Source: Massospora cicadina (Eukaryota > Entomophthoromycota > Entomophthoromycetes > Entomophthorales > Entomophthoraceae). From it: a stretch of DNA of 64,000 nucleotides. The number at the start of each line of letters is the position of its first letter. The first letter of the stretch is position 1. Below the pieces are notes generated by a model. It made no database searches. It had not been told where the DNA came from and saw only the letters and a list, made by a program, of their open reading frames with translations. Below, in pieces: positions 47,925-58,910 of the stretch. Both the position numbers and the translations under genes were made by a program. The stretch lies in assembly GCA_022478985.1 (NCBI GenBank), contig JAKSZP010017471.1:1-64000 (forward strand). Direction: 5' to 3'.

Positions 47925-49511
47925 TAGAGAAGTGCGGGAAAGAGCCCACTCAAAGCCAAAACTGGGGAAAAATGATTTTGCCAGAGTTGGCTAACCTTGA
48001 TTGAGTTTTAAGCCTTTCAGAGTTAAGTTAAGTGTAATAAATGAAGGCATCAGGGTTGGATGGAAGTTCACCAAGGCAATTAGTAAAGGTGAACTTTGAT
48101 AAAGAGGCACTATTTTGGAAAGTTGGCATTGAGTGTTTAAATGCCCAAAATAGTTGGTGGAGCTAGCTTGAAGATTTAGGACTCAGAGTACAGAGGAGTT
48201 CAGGCAAATTTCTACCATTACTGGAGGATGGGAGCAGCGATTAATAGAGGGGTGCTGGAGCAAAAACAGCAGAAAGGCAGAATAAAACAACCAAATTGAT
48301 ATCTCAAACTGACCGGGCAGTTGAATCCAAAAGCTGTTTCATGGAATGAGAAAATGACTTTTTACATGGAGAAACCTCAGCTTTCTCTTTGAGAACTCCA
48401 AGTGAAATAATATAGTCATGAGAAATCCTGATGTTGGAGCAAATAATCATCCTATTGCTGTCAATATCAAGGGAAAATACAGGTAATAGACAGTTGGCAC
48501 ATCAAATATGGATTTAGTTAGGCAAGAACCCCCTGGACATGGTCAGCTTTGGAGACTTCACCTTGAGCTGCCACATGTAGCTTCTTGGCCTTACTGATGG
48601 TGGCCTCAAACTGGGACTCCTCCTGAGGAGTGTGGAAAATAAGGCGTTTAATCTCATTAAGCAGTGATTAAATTTGGCGTTGCACCCTTTGAAGATAGGG
48701 GAGTGGTTGACGAGATGCAGTAAGAATATTTAAAAGTTGACCACCACAAATACTGGAAGGGTGGTGCAGAGAGCAACTGGTATTTCAGGCGGGACTTTCT
48801 TAAGCATGAGGGCATAAATATGTTGGATATGGCCTCGCTTTGATTCAATATTGGTTGGGAGATCCATATTTGACCTTAATTACTGGATGGGAATTTACTG
48901 CATCACCAAGCAAGTATGAACTTTAAAACTAGAGGCGTCAGGTGGCCAAATCCAAGTAAGAGTACCACAGTGAAGGTAAGTTATTTTAGTTGCTTGGATT
49001 GACAAACTCATCAAGGATAAGAAATTCAGAGAATAATTTCAATTAAATATAGACAGATGGTCAGGTGGAAACTTCTTAAACTCATCAGGATCTGATGGAG
49101 TAAGGTTGAATACTTTTTACACACAGGAAAGCCTAAAATATTAGTAAAGTAAAAGTTATAAAGTAAAGCTCTAGTAATACGATTGATAAAGGGGTGAAAA
49201 TGGGTTTTATTGGCTCTGATTTTGGGGTCAAAGCAATAAGGAACTTTGGCATGGGAGATGGAGAAAGTGCCAAAGTACTTATAACAACTGCCCTGATTTC
49301 ATTAGTGGGACATTGAGGAGTGTCAATGCAGGAGAATAGAGAGAACACTGAGGCACTTATGATGTCTGTTTTATTGTTGAAACAGCAAGAAATCTCAGCC
49401 AGTTAAATGATATGGGAGTCAAGGCTTTGGGCTTGGGTGTTCCATTTTCAATATTGGAACAATTAAGGGCTCTTGGCACAGGAAAATCGAAAAGGATGTG
49501 AAGGCAGTTAG
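47925..49511. pseudogene. Element I internal remnant, left part
   Basis: About 1.6 kb without a clear gene. A minus-strand open run near 48660-48530 (NEIKRLIFHTPQEESQFEAT) and those at 48848-48657 and 49348-49133 could be gag debris. No zinc knuckle or pol motif was seen. Confidence 0.35.
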
Positions 49512-49660
49512 TGTTTTAAAATTGGCGGTATTCAAGAGATACACTGAAGGTTTTTTGCACAGGGTTCAACCCACTGAGCAATTAGAACCAACATGTGATA
49601 ATCGTCTCCCTGGAAATAACAATATGAATTGAAAGAAATATGGATCACTTGCTCCCACAA

Positions 49661-50574
49661 TGTGGGATACGCCAATAGATGCCACAAATAATATATTAAA
49701 GTGAGCTATTTACTTTTTAATAAAAGTATAAAATAACACTTATTAAAGTTTTTTATGTTTTTTATTATTCAGGCAGGGCAAAACCAGGAAAGGTCCCTTT
49801 CTCAATACTAGCTTTTCATATTTAAACTAGTTTGAATTTTGAGACCAGGGGTATTTGAGGCAAAAGAATGCAAAGCTCAGTTATCTAAATTAGGAAATAT
49901 AGGCTTTTGGCCTATCAGATCGAAGATAAAATTTTTTTGGAGGCAAAACTGACCCATGCGGTAACAATTTGATGAATTGTATTCAATCACCAGCAAGTAA
50001 AATCTTTTCACCTCAGCGGTGGTCAAACTCATGTGGTAATGATTGGTTAATTTCTACCCTATCATCATCAAGTAAAATCTTTGCACCTCAGTGGTGGTTA
50101 GACTCAGATGGTAATGATTGGCTAATTTGATGGTGGTTGGAATTGGATGGTAATGATTGGCTAATTTTTACCCTATCATCCTTTAGTAAAATCTTTGCAC
50201 CTCGGCGGTGGTTAGACTTGGATGGTAATGATTGGTTAACTCGTACTCAATCATTGATGGGTAAAATCTTCTCCCCTCGCGGAGGTTCAGATCCATGTGA
50301 TACTGAACACCTCAGATTTGGCTGAGAAGTTGGAATAATCCTATTATTAGTATTTACCTTTTTAAGTCGATTTTTATGATAAACCGTATTTTTCTGATGG
50401 TTAGGATTCCACCAACAGTCCGCCAAGGTCTTTTCACCATGGGTACTCATATTATTGATTTCCATAATATTACTTGTTGATCAGGCAGGAGATGGGCCAA
50501 TCATATTAGCAGATTTGGGAGCACTAATTCCTCCAACATTCTTTTTATTTAATTGAAAAGGAGAATGTTTAATA
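49661..50574 (-). repeat. 3' LTR of element C
   Basis: On the minus strand it begins TATTAAACATTCTC where the 5' copy has TGTCAGACATTCTC (G-to-A and C-to-T changes) and ends CCCACA. It carries the 75-base U3 repeats at 49950-50300. Confidence 0.9.
49950..50300. repeat. 75-bp tandem repeats in U3 of element C (3' LTR)
   Basis: The core GGTAAYRATTKG recurs at 49960, 50035, 50110, 50149 and 50223, a spacing of 75, 75, 39 and 74. Each unit also has AGTAAAATCTTTGCACCTC and GGTGGTTAGACT. They lie upstream of the likely start of transcription on the minus strand, where enhancer repeats of retroelements sit. Confidence 0.85.
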
Positions 50575-51520
50575 TTGCCCCCCTCAAGAATGTTGAGAGG
50601 GATGTTGCGGTTATGGTAATATAGTACCTTATTAGTTGCTTGAGATGTAGAAAGGGGGTGCGGAGCTCATTGGCAGCCTGCCCTATTTTAGTTGCTATTT
50701 TTGCAAGGTTGGTGTACATGCAAGAGTAATCCTTCTTGCTGGGCACTGTATTGGCTAGAACTAAAGGGGCTTTGTAATTGAGCAATGATAGGAACCCTTG
50801 CTTCATATTGATGATGCCTCCATACTTGATCATTAACTGAGTACCTATAAGCGTATCATAAGCGTTGTTATCCAAAGCCACTGCAGGGGCCAATAGAATG
50901 AGCTTCCCGATACAAATGGGAAGGGATGAGTAAGCACCCAGCGTGCAGGTGTTATTAGGACTGGCGGTTCCAAAGTCTTTGTTGTACTAAAAGTCAGGTG
51001 CAAGTTTGATCTTTTTCATCAACTTGGAGGAGATTACTTTTACCAAGGAGCCTGTATCTAGGATGGCCATCACCAAAACTTTTTGGATGACCACTTCAAC
51101 CTTTGTGAGTATCCCCCCAAAAGTGGGCAATAGTGCTAAGACCTCCTTTAGATGGAAATTGGAGGTTAATTTACATGCAGTATCGGGGTAATTTTCCTGG
51201 ATGGACTTCATGGTATGGCGGTGCTGGATAGGGCGAATAATGTGAGACACCACCTCATCTGCATTGCTAGCAGTATCGATGATGATTGGCTCTCCTAATA
51301 CTTGGCAGAGATACATCTCTTCAGATATGGTGGCTTCATCTACTCCTCCAGCATTCAAGCGATCAGGAACTTCCACTTCAGCAGGTGCCCCCACAACATA
51401 ATAGCTGACCTCATCCGTATCCCCCTCAGAGTCATCCCCTGGGGTATTTGTAACACGAGGTAATGGCATAAGTTGTTTAAATGGGTTAGGCACATGAGTT
51501 TTGTCAGCATTAGGTGTGCC
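50575..51520 (-). CDS. Element C retropepsin-like protease
   Basis: The 168-residue open stretch (51493-50987) ends with VVIQKVLVMAILDTGSLVKV, an intact DTGS active-site motif, followed by ISSKLMKKIKL. The acidic N-terminal part (GDDSEGDTDEVSYYV) is a linker. The 114-residue stretch at 50893-50549 completes the protease fold (LDNNAYDTLIGTQLM, matching the retropepsin 'lG.dfL' part), then the polypurine tract follows. One frame break separates the two. It would process Gag. It sits in a frame different from the zinc knuckle, so it may be made by frameshifting or be a later break. Confidence 0.75.
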
Positions 51521-51529
51521 TTTCCCTAT

Positions 51530-53728
51530 GCTGACATTTCTTTTCCCTGCTCCTGTTCCTCAGCGTCAGCTTTCTTTTCCAGCACATAGCCTCCATGTGT
51601 CTGAACTTGTCGCAGTATTCACACTGAGGGCATTCAGGACGTTTTGCTTTGGGGTTTTTCTCTTTAGGGCCCATTATATGAAGGGGCTCCTTCTTGTCTT
51701 CAACAGCTAGGGCTCAAGGCTTAGGCTTCGAATCCTCAATGGTTAAAACGCGAGGATGAGTTACTGTTCCTCATGAAACTTTGGGCTTATGGAAACCAGC
51801 GACATTAATTAACGCTTCCTTAATGTCTTGAACGGTATGGAAATAGCATTTAATGGAAGTGATGTGCATCACTAGCGATGGGTAAGAAGCCACTCCAGTC
51901 AAAACGGCGGCTACAGCATCATCCAAATTCAATATATCTGAAGTTAACAACATCTGTGCTTCCATATAAAATTGTTCTGCAAAGGCAACCACTGATTCTC
52001 CTTTTTGGATACTCATATGCATAAAGGCTTGCTTTTTCATGCTTAAAGCTTGTTTTGAGCCGAACGTGTTTATGAGAGCCTCCTTAACTTCAGACCAGGT
52101 GCTAAGAGCATCCATATGGGGGACCATCACCTCCTGTGCCATGCGGCCCAAACAGGCAAGGATTTGTTTGGCCTTCTGACGATCAGTCGACCCTTCCATA
52201 GCCGCTTCATAAACGTATAAAAATGAGGCAATGCTGCCCTCGCTGGGGATAAACTTGTCTTTAAACGTTGGTTTGAATGAATTGTAGTCATTCCTGGTAA
52301 GGGTATGGATAGCTGGAGCTTCTGTTATTGGAGTTTCAGAGCGGTAGCTTAACTGATCAAAGGCTGTGAAAGGCGATCAAACTGATCTTGCATGGCTTCA
52401 AGCCGGGTTTCCATTTTAGAGAGGGCTTCTAGAGGCCCAGCTTTGCATAGGCTTAGTTGAGCTTCAATCCCTGATTTAAGAGCTTCAAGATCTTCCACTT
52501 GGTTCTCCATTGCAGAGTCTTGAAAACGAAGTTGTGACACCATGGAGCTTAGGTTTAATTGAGCAGTTTCCACGGCTTTCACGCGGTTCTTCAGCTCTTC
52601 TTTCATTTGTTTACACCCTTCATCGTCACGAGGGTGTGAGTTTGGGCCTTCTACTCCATCCTTGAGATGTTCATACTTCTGCTTGACCTGCGTTAGTTGA
52701 CTATATACTTCCTTCAACAGCCCAGGGCTTTCCAGCGAAGCTTTTATCCCTTTTGCTTCGATTTCACATTCAGTCAGGCGACGTGCCAAATATTTGGTAT
52801 TTCCTAATGAAGCTTTGAGAGCTAGCTCCTTTTCTAGCTGAACAACCTTGGCCGCGAGGGTGGTGATGACGCTAGATGGTTCAAGCAACAGATGACGTTC
52901 AAGCTCATCAACACGTGAAAAGGCCTGAATTAACTGCCGCTCCACTACAGCCACATGCTGTTCATATACTTCTTGAAGGGCGGAGTCAGGGGCTGAAAGG
53001 TCACGATGTGTTTGCTCAATTTGCTTTTCAAGCTCTTTAGCAAAATCCTCCAACAACGAGCGGGTGCTAGCAGAAGATGCGTTCAGTTTATCCCTAAAGA
53101 TCTTTATAGCCTCCTCAACAAACTTTATGATCCCAGTGTCCAGAGTAGTAAGTCGGTCATGCAGCTGTATGATGAAGTTGCAATTAGCTTTCACACCAGA
53201 TCTAACTGCTCCAAGATGTTTGGAGGTCAGTTGGTACAGCTTATTATGAGCTAAATTCAGAGTTGTATGGGTATCTAGGTGTCAATGAAGCTTTTCATGA
53301 TGGCCAGCTAAGAGATGCATCATATGGACCAAGGCAGGATGAGCAAACTTGCATACATAGGTGGCCAAATTTGTAAGCTGACCATAGGTCTCTGGGAGGA
53401 CACTAGTCTCATAGAGAAGCAAGTGGCGATCCTCTACCAATGACGCTCATTTACAAGATACAATGTCGCCAGGGTTAAGGATGCCATGAGTAAGGTCTCT
53501 CACAGCTTCAGTGGCTGGCCAAGTGATGCGATGAGACTCAGGTATAAATATGTGCTCAAATTGTCCTTTTTCAGATATCAAAGCAGTAGGGCTGTCCATT
53601 CGATCATCTCCTTCAGTCTCTTCCCCATTTCGCACCCAATGGGTGACACTCTCCATTTTGTTAATACTTATCAAAGTATCCAGGGGGCTCAACCCCTGTA
53701 GTGAGCACCAATTTGTGGGATCCGCCAA
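51530..53728 (-). pseudogene. Element C Gag, nearly intact
   Basis: The minus-strand frame opens at 53728 with MADPTNWCSLQ, just inside the LTR end, so the primer-binding site would be translated. A 93-residue piece is followed by a region open except for one TGA (near 53286), then a 281-residue coiled-coil stretch (53194-52349). After one frameshift comes the capsid-like domain (52199-51771: MEGSTDRQKAKQILACL, then EVKEALINTFGSKQAL). The zinc knuckle CEYCDKFRHMEAMC is at 51582-51623. The coil-spacer-coil order matches Gag of G. Gag would package the RNA; pol must come from another element. Confidence 0.8.
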
Positions 53729-54623
53729 TGGATGCCACAGATAATATATTAAAGTGAGATGTTTACTTTTTAATAAAAGTATAAAATAACATTTACTAAA
53801 GTTTCAATGTTTTTTATTATTCAGGCAGGGCAAAACCAGGAAAGGTCCCTTTCTCAATACTAGCTTTTCCTATTTAAACTAGTTCAAATTTCGAGACCAG
53901 GGGTATTAGAGGCAAAAGAATGCAAAGCTCAGTTACCTAAATTAGGAAATATAGGCTTTTGGCCTATCAGATCGAAGATAATTTTTTTGGAGGCAAAACT
54001 GACCCATGCGGTAACAATTTGATGAACTGTATCCAATCACCAGCGAGTAAATCTTTTCACCTCAGCGGTGGTCACACTCATGTGGTAATGATTGGTTAAT
54101 TTCTACCCTATCATTGTCAAGTAAAATCTTTGCACCTTGGCGGTGGTTAGACTCAGATGGTAATTATTGGGTAATTTGATGGTGGTTGAACTTGGATGGT
54201 AATGATTGGCTAATTTTTACCCTATCATCCTTGAGTAAAATCTTTGCACCTTGGTGGTGGTTAGACTTGGATGGTAATTATTGGTTAACTTGCACCCAAT
54301 CGTTGATGGGTGAAATCTTCTCACCTCGCGGAGGTTCAGATCCATGTGATACTGAACACCTCAGATTTGGCTGAGAAGTTGGAATAATCCTATTATTAGT
54401 ATTTACCTTTGTAAATCAATTTTTATGATAAACCATATTTTTCTGATGGTTAGGATTCCACTGAGAGTCCGCCAAGGTCTTTTCGCCATGGGTACTCATA
54501 TCATTGATTGCCATAATATTACTTGTTGATCAGGTAGGAAAAGGGCCAATCATAGTAGCAGATTTGGGAGCACTAATTCTTTCAACATTCTTTTTCTTTA
54601 ATCGAAAAAGAGAATGTCTGACA
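53714..54623 (-). repeat. 5' LTR of element C
   Basis: Begins TGTCAGACATTCTC on the minus strand and ends CCCACA before the primer-binding site. The U3 repeat cores are at about 54010, 54084, 54159, 54198 and 54272, the same spacing as in the 3' LTR. Confidence 0.9.
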
Positions 54624-54972
54624 CACAAATCTTCTTTTTTCATATATCTAATACAGTGAATTCTCGCTGTATTGCAAACTCTAAACTACAAACAAAACTC
54701 CTCTTCTTAATTATCTCATCTCAACATACTGTAACAACTTTTGATGCTACTGCTTCATGGCTGAGTAATTTAATTCGCCATATCTCATTAATTCAGTCAA
54801 TTCTTAATTTGTTAATTTCACAATTGCCTAATTTGAGGCAATTCCCCAAAACCCAGTATCACCTCATTTTTAAGGCGCTCAAATTTATATAACTCATATC
54901 AAACTCAGCGGATTCCATCCATTCCACCATAACGACTTAGGGCTTATCATCCAGTCATATGGAATTGTGACA

Positions 54973-55902
54973 TTTGGTTTAGCTACTTTATCATCAAAAT
55001 AGCATGGAACCTCAGCATCAGAAATTGAGAGAGACGCTGTGGCATCTGGTTTGGCTGTTCAACTTCATCATTCAAACAGTAAAGAGACTCAGAATCAAGA
55101 AATTAAACAAGCGTGTGGGTGTTTAATTTAGCTTCTATTTGGACTCCATAGATAGCTACTTCTTCTGCTTAATAACCAATTGTGTCTGGATTATCTCAGA
55201 TCTCATTCATAGTTTCAACATAGAGTGATTCAATAGAATTGTGTTAATAATTGCTTTAATTGATCTGTTTTCAGATCTTCCTCTTCACGCTCAAATATTG
55301 AATTATTTAAAGGAGCTATTATAGTCAGATTATTCTATAAGGTAGGCAGAAGTATCCGTTATAGGTTAGAAGTAGATATATTAAGCATCTGTGATCTAAA
55401 GGCATGTCATGGATTTGTATTAGTTCTTCAAGAAAAGTGTCTCATATATATCATACCATCTTTTAGCTCCATGAGCGCTTCGTCATCGCTCTTTATTATA
55501 ACATCAACCTCATCTGCAATCTTGTCTGCAGCATCATAGGCACAGTTTCTAGTTATAAAGAGCCGCTGTATGCTGAATCATATATTACAAATACATTCTA
55601 AATTGCAGCTCACCTTCCTACTAATCCTTTCAGTGTCTTGGCTAAAACATAACATAAGTTTGCATGCTTTCTTAATCGCTTTTAAGTTTGGGCTTTATTA
55701 TGATATCACTAAGTAAACATTCAAAGGTTTTTTGACTGGTGCTTGGTGGAAAAGATGAGTTTCTTATAAATCTCAGATTGGTCTAAAACCATCTCTTCAT
55801 TTATCTTTGTTTCATTGAAAATCTTGGTGCATCTTGGAGAGGATCTGTCAAGGAGCGCCATTTTTGTTAGCCACAAGGTTTTTCTTAAGTAGCACAAAAT
55901 CA
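54973..55902. other. Element I internal remnant, right part
   Basis: About 0.9 kb between the solo LTR-A and the right LTR of I. On the minus strand directly beside the LTR lies a 60-residue open stretch (55903-55721) that contains GGCGCTCCTTGACAGATCC, the kind of sequence seen at a primer-binding site. That would make I a minus-strand element. Nothing else is recognisable. Confidence 0.35.
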
Positions 55903-56941
55903 TATCAAAGGCGGCACCTTAAAGCTTGTGAAATTAGGGTAAGGTTGGCAAAAATAATTTTACAACAAGTCTTAACCTACTGAATAAGGTTCAGAGGTCT
56001 TAAGAGAACTTCCTATTAAACATAAGTAATAGTAAGGGAAGATTTAATTATTCTAAGAGATAAGAGGTACTTTAAATAGTACCAGAAAAGAATCAAGAAT
56101 AAGTTATATAAAGGGAATATTCCAGATGATGAAGGATAGGCGCACACCACGTGTTACACCACGCGTGAAGTTAGAAGGAGATTCATAAATGTTGGAGGTG
56201 ATGGCACAGTCCAGGTTCAGGGTTAGAGTAGTTCAGGATTCATCATGAAAGTCTGGACTGAGAGCGATAATGGTAACACAATTAAGTAGTTACCATTAGC
56301 TACCTTTAGGAAACCAATAGGTAGTAAAGTATAATGTGATATAAGGTGAATAAAAAAAGTAGATTTTGAATATACTTCTTGGAATTAATATTAAGCGGAT
56401 ATTAAGTTGGTTTGGGAATATTTCCTTATCTTTTTGCCAGTGGAGAACTGATTAGGGGAAATTTACCAGAAACCGTTGGGTTGTTAACTTGGCGTTACCA
56501 AAGAAAATGTTTTTGCTTTAGAAAAGAATGTTGTTGGTGATTTCAGGCCTTTGGACCAAGTAAACATTAACAAAAAAACGATGATGATGCTTTTGTGGCA
56601 CTAGGCCCAAGTTTGTGTTGATAAAATAAACAATATGATCTTTTGGATTAAATACTGTGAATCAATAAATCAATAATTAAAGAATATTACCATTTAGTAC
56701 TAAAAAATAATTAAAGAATATTGATTTTTAGCCTAAGCCTGAGTAAGCACCAACCAACACTTAAATGATGTTTTCGCCCTTAGACCCAAGGAAATGTTGA
56801 TTGATAGTAATAATGGTAATGTTTTTGGCCATAGGCCTAAGTGGGAGGTGACCAACAATTAAAAATAACAAAGCTTGTATGCTCAAAGTTTAGAAAAATA
56901 ACAAATAAATTAGGATCCATAAGTTGAGGCTTCACCTAACA
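55903..56941. repeat. LTR of element I, copy 2
   Basis: It is uninterrupted except for the micro-insertion at 56689-56705. It starts TATCAAAGGCGG (copy 1 AGTTAAAGGCGG, consensus TGT[C/T]AAAGG) and ends CACCTAACA. Confidence 0.75.
56689..56705 (+). mobile_element. 17-bp micro-insertion with the same 3' end as 34156-34194
   Basis: The insert accatttagtactaaaa is bracketed by perfect 17-base copies of aataattaaagaatatt (56672-56688 and 56706-56722). The other LTR of I lacks both the insert and the second copy. The ACCAT(C/T)TAGTACT plus A-run end matches the 34-kb micro-insertion. Confidence 0.7.
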
Positions 56942-57840
56942 TAGCGGGAAGCCTGACAATCCTTATTTGCTCCCCATTGAGCAAACCATTGTTCATGCGA
57001 TCACCACATCCTGAATTTTTTTCCATGATTGACCTGGTGAACGCTTTTAATAAAATCCATGAAGCAGAAGGCTAGAAATGTTTAACAGCCATTCATACCA
57101 AGTGGAATACTTAAAAATTCTTTGTGATTCCCATATGGCCTCAAGAATGCACCTGCTACTTCCTTGAAGATAATTAACAATGTAATGGACGATCTTTGTT
57201 TCATGTACATGGTGATATACATTGGCAATATAATGGTGTACTCTCCACCACCAAACAGCATGTAATGGCCCTGGAGGCGGTACTGGAGACGCTGAAGAAG
57301 GCTGATCTTTATATAAGGCCCTCGAATTGAGAGCTCTTCAGGGAAGAGGTTACCTTATTGGGTAACCTTGTTATAAAGTTTGGTTAAACTATCACTCCCA
57401 GAAAGATCGAGCTGATTCTCTCCTGGCCCACGCCCACCATGCAGAAGCAGTTATGTATTTTATTGAAAAACCACTATTTTGTAAGAAAATTCTTACTCAT
57501 ATTTTCTAAGTTAATGGCGCCTCTTCATCCCCTGATGGGGAAAATTTTTACATTCTAATTGACAGAGGATTACCAACGTGCGTTTGAGGTGATCAAGGAC
57601 ATTTTTGTGGTGCTTCCAGTCCTCAAGCATGCCAGTTCCTCCCGGCCTTTTATTGTGGAATGTGATGTCTTAATGAATATAGTGGGAATAGTCTTGTTTC
57701 AGGTCACAATGGGTGGAACACTCTGTCGCTTACTTCTCCTGGAAAGTTCTCCTCCATAGAGCAATCTTGGGCCATTTATGACATAAGCTTACTGCTTTGT
57801 CACAGTCGCTCATCCACTGGTGGTACCTTCTGTTGATTCC
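56942..57840 (+). pseudogene. Element H reverse transcriptase and start of RNase H
   Basis: RT: FSMIDLVNAFNKIHEAEG near 57025, then a palm box VIYIGNIMVYS at 57218-57229, where both catalytic Asp are replaced by Gly-Asn. Then ALEAVLETLKKADLYI, and the RNase H start PFIVECDVLMNIVGIVLF at 57645-57705 (the TDAS Asp region reads CDVL) and HSVAYFSWKV near 57725. Confidence 0.75.
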
Positions 57841-58910
57841 AAAATCTACTAGTTTATTAGTTTGAGCTCCTGCGTCAATAGTCAGGTAGAATTTTGACCC
57901 AATTTATCCTAAATTTTCTCCAAAGGTGTCTTAAGGCTTATAGCTATTCTGAAGTTCACAAGGTTTATAAAACAATAACGAATCTTCTGGTCGCTTATGA
58001 GTAATTTCCCTTTTTAATCAGGAACTCTCCAGATTCAGATAAAAAAGCCAAGCTTTTCTTAAAGCTACCTATACTAGTCATACGAACTTATTACTTCAAA
58101 AGCTTCATCAAGAACATATATGATATAAGTAAGTGGTAAAAAATGAAGAACAAATGATAGGAGGATAAGATGATGATTTTATTAGGACAGGCACCAGTAT
58201 TTTATACCTCTCAGCCATCTCTTGGCTATAATCATCTATTAGATAAGTTTAATAAAACATGCCAATCCTCTAAGGATTATGGGAGTGGTTATTTTATATC
58301 CAAGTTTAAATTTGGCCTTTGAAATAACTTGATTACAATCAAAAGACCAAGTGAAGGCACATCTACTCCATATTTGAAGGGATTTTGAACAAAAATTAGC
58401 ACCTCAGCAGTGCATATCCACTTTACAATCAACTGGATTAGCGTTTCATTATACAACTGTCAAAAAATTAATGGGTATAATACAATATAGAATTAAATAA
58501 TTATGTAAACCCTGATTGGGACGTCAGCAGGCCTCTCAATAGCATAAGGTACTCCCTATTTGGCCATACATGTTTAAATGCTATTGTGTCAATTACTAAG
58601 ATTGACATACAAAATAGAATTATGTATAATTATAATTACATTAAACTTGTATGTGCAATTAAGTTTATGCCATAAAACACATTTCTTACAACCAAGTAAG
58701 TCCCATGTCCGGCCAGAATTCAATTATATCATAGCTCTTATTACCTATGATAATCAGGATGTTTATGATCGCATAAAGCGGTTTTTAGGTGAATCATATT
58801 CATCAGCTTATGCAGATAGATCAATAAGTATTTAAGGATCCATCAATGGGAAAAGTCTATCACAATTGATGGTTTTCTTGAAGGGTTATTTTTAAGTCAA
58901 CAAAAAAAAT
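57841..58910. mobile_element. Unresolved insertion of about 1.07 kb in H RNase H
   Basis: RNase H sequence stops after HWWYLL near 57838 and resumes with QEVIVQMDH near 58940. The intervening DNA starts TGTTGAT and has a TCAACA at 58897-58902, mirror ends typical of an LTR, followed by an A-rich stretch. No duplication fits well (ccttct against tcttct is possible). It holds a short open frame (58578-58835) that I do not recognise. Confidence 0.5.

Larger units (their letters stand above)
49661..54623 (-). mobile_element. Non-autonomous LTR element C encoding only Gag and protease
   Basis: 4963 bases. LTRs are 49661-50574 (914 bases) and 53714-54623 (910 bases), about 93 percent alike by eye over the first 340 bases. 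A perfect duplication cacaa lies at 49656-49660 and 54624-54628. The primer-binding site TGGTGCTCACTA (rc of 53699-53710) equals that of element A; a GAGGGGGGCAATA tract adjoins the 3' LTR. The 3.1-kb interior has Gag and a retropepsin and goes straight to the 3' LTR with no RT, RNase H or integrase. It has by far the fewest stops in the window, so it is the youngest LTR element here. Confidence 0.9.
49512..54972 (-). repeat. Solo LTR of family A, split by element C
   Basis: Parts 54972-54629 and 49660-49512 (minus strand) together give about 0.5 kb and match the element A LTR: start TGTCACAATTCCATATGACT, GATAAGCCC, and the end region with GCACAGGGTT. No primer-binding site or polypurine tract adjoins it. 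Outer flanks gttag and tttgg match only 3 of 5. Confidence 0.7.
45776..56941. mobile_element. LTR element I, inserted in H, holding nested elements
   Basis: The LTR copies are 45776-47924 (interrupted by solo LTR J) and 55903-56941 (with a 17-base micro-insertion). Without the inserts both are about 1.0 kb. They share long blocks such as AAGTCTTAACCTACT and CCAGAAAAGAATCAAGAATA. The internal region is short once the nested LTR-A and C are removed: 47925-49511 plus 54973-55902, about 2.5 kb. It has no recognisable pol. Orientation is uncertain; a weak gag-like minus-strand stretch near 48660-48530 favours minus. No clear target duplication was found. Confidence 0.65.

Noticed and set aside
49775..49810. 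A LINE-type tail (CCTGGTTTTGCCC, then AATAATAAAAAA) on the minus strand inside LTR-C
   Set aside because: It resembles the L/K tail, but there is no target duplication around it and no tRNA-like head; the same stretch is in both LTRs. It is probably ordinary U5 sequence.
50137..50325. Plus-strand open frame with repeated peptide (LDGNDWL, SKIFAP)
   Set aside because: It is the antisense reading of the 75-bp U3 repeats of element C. The 75-base period keeps the frame for part of it, but the 39 and 74 steps break the pattern and it lies in an LTR.
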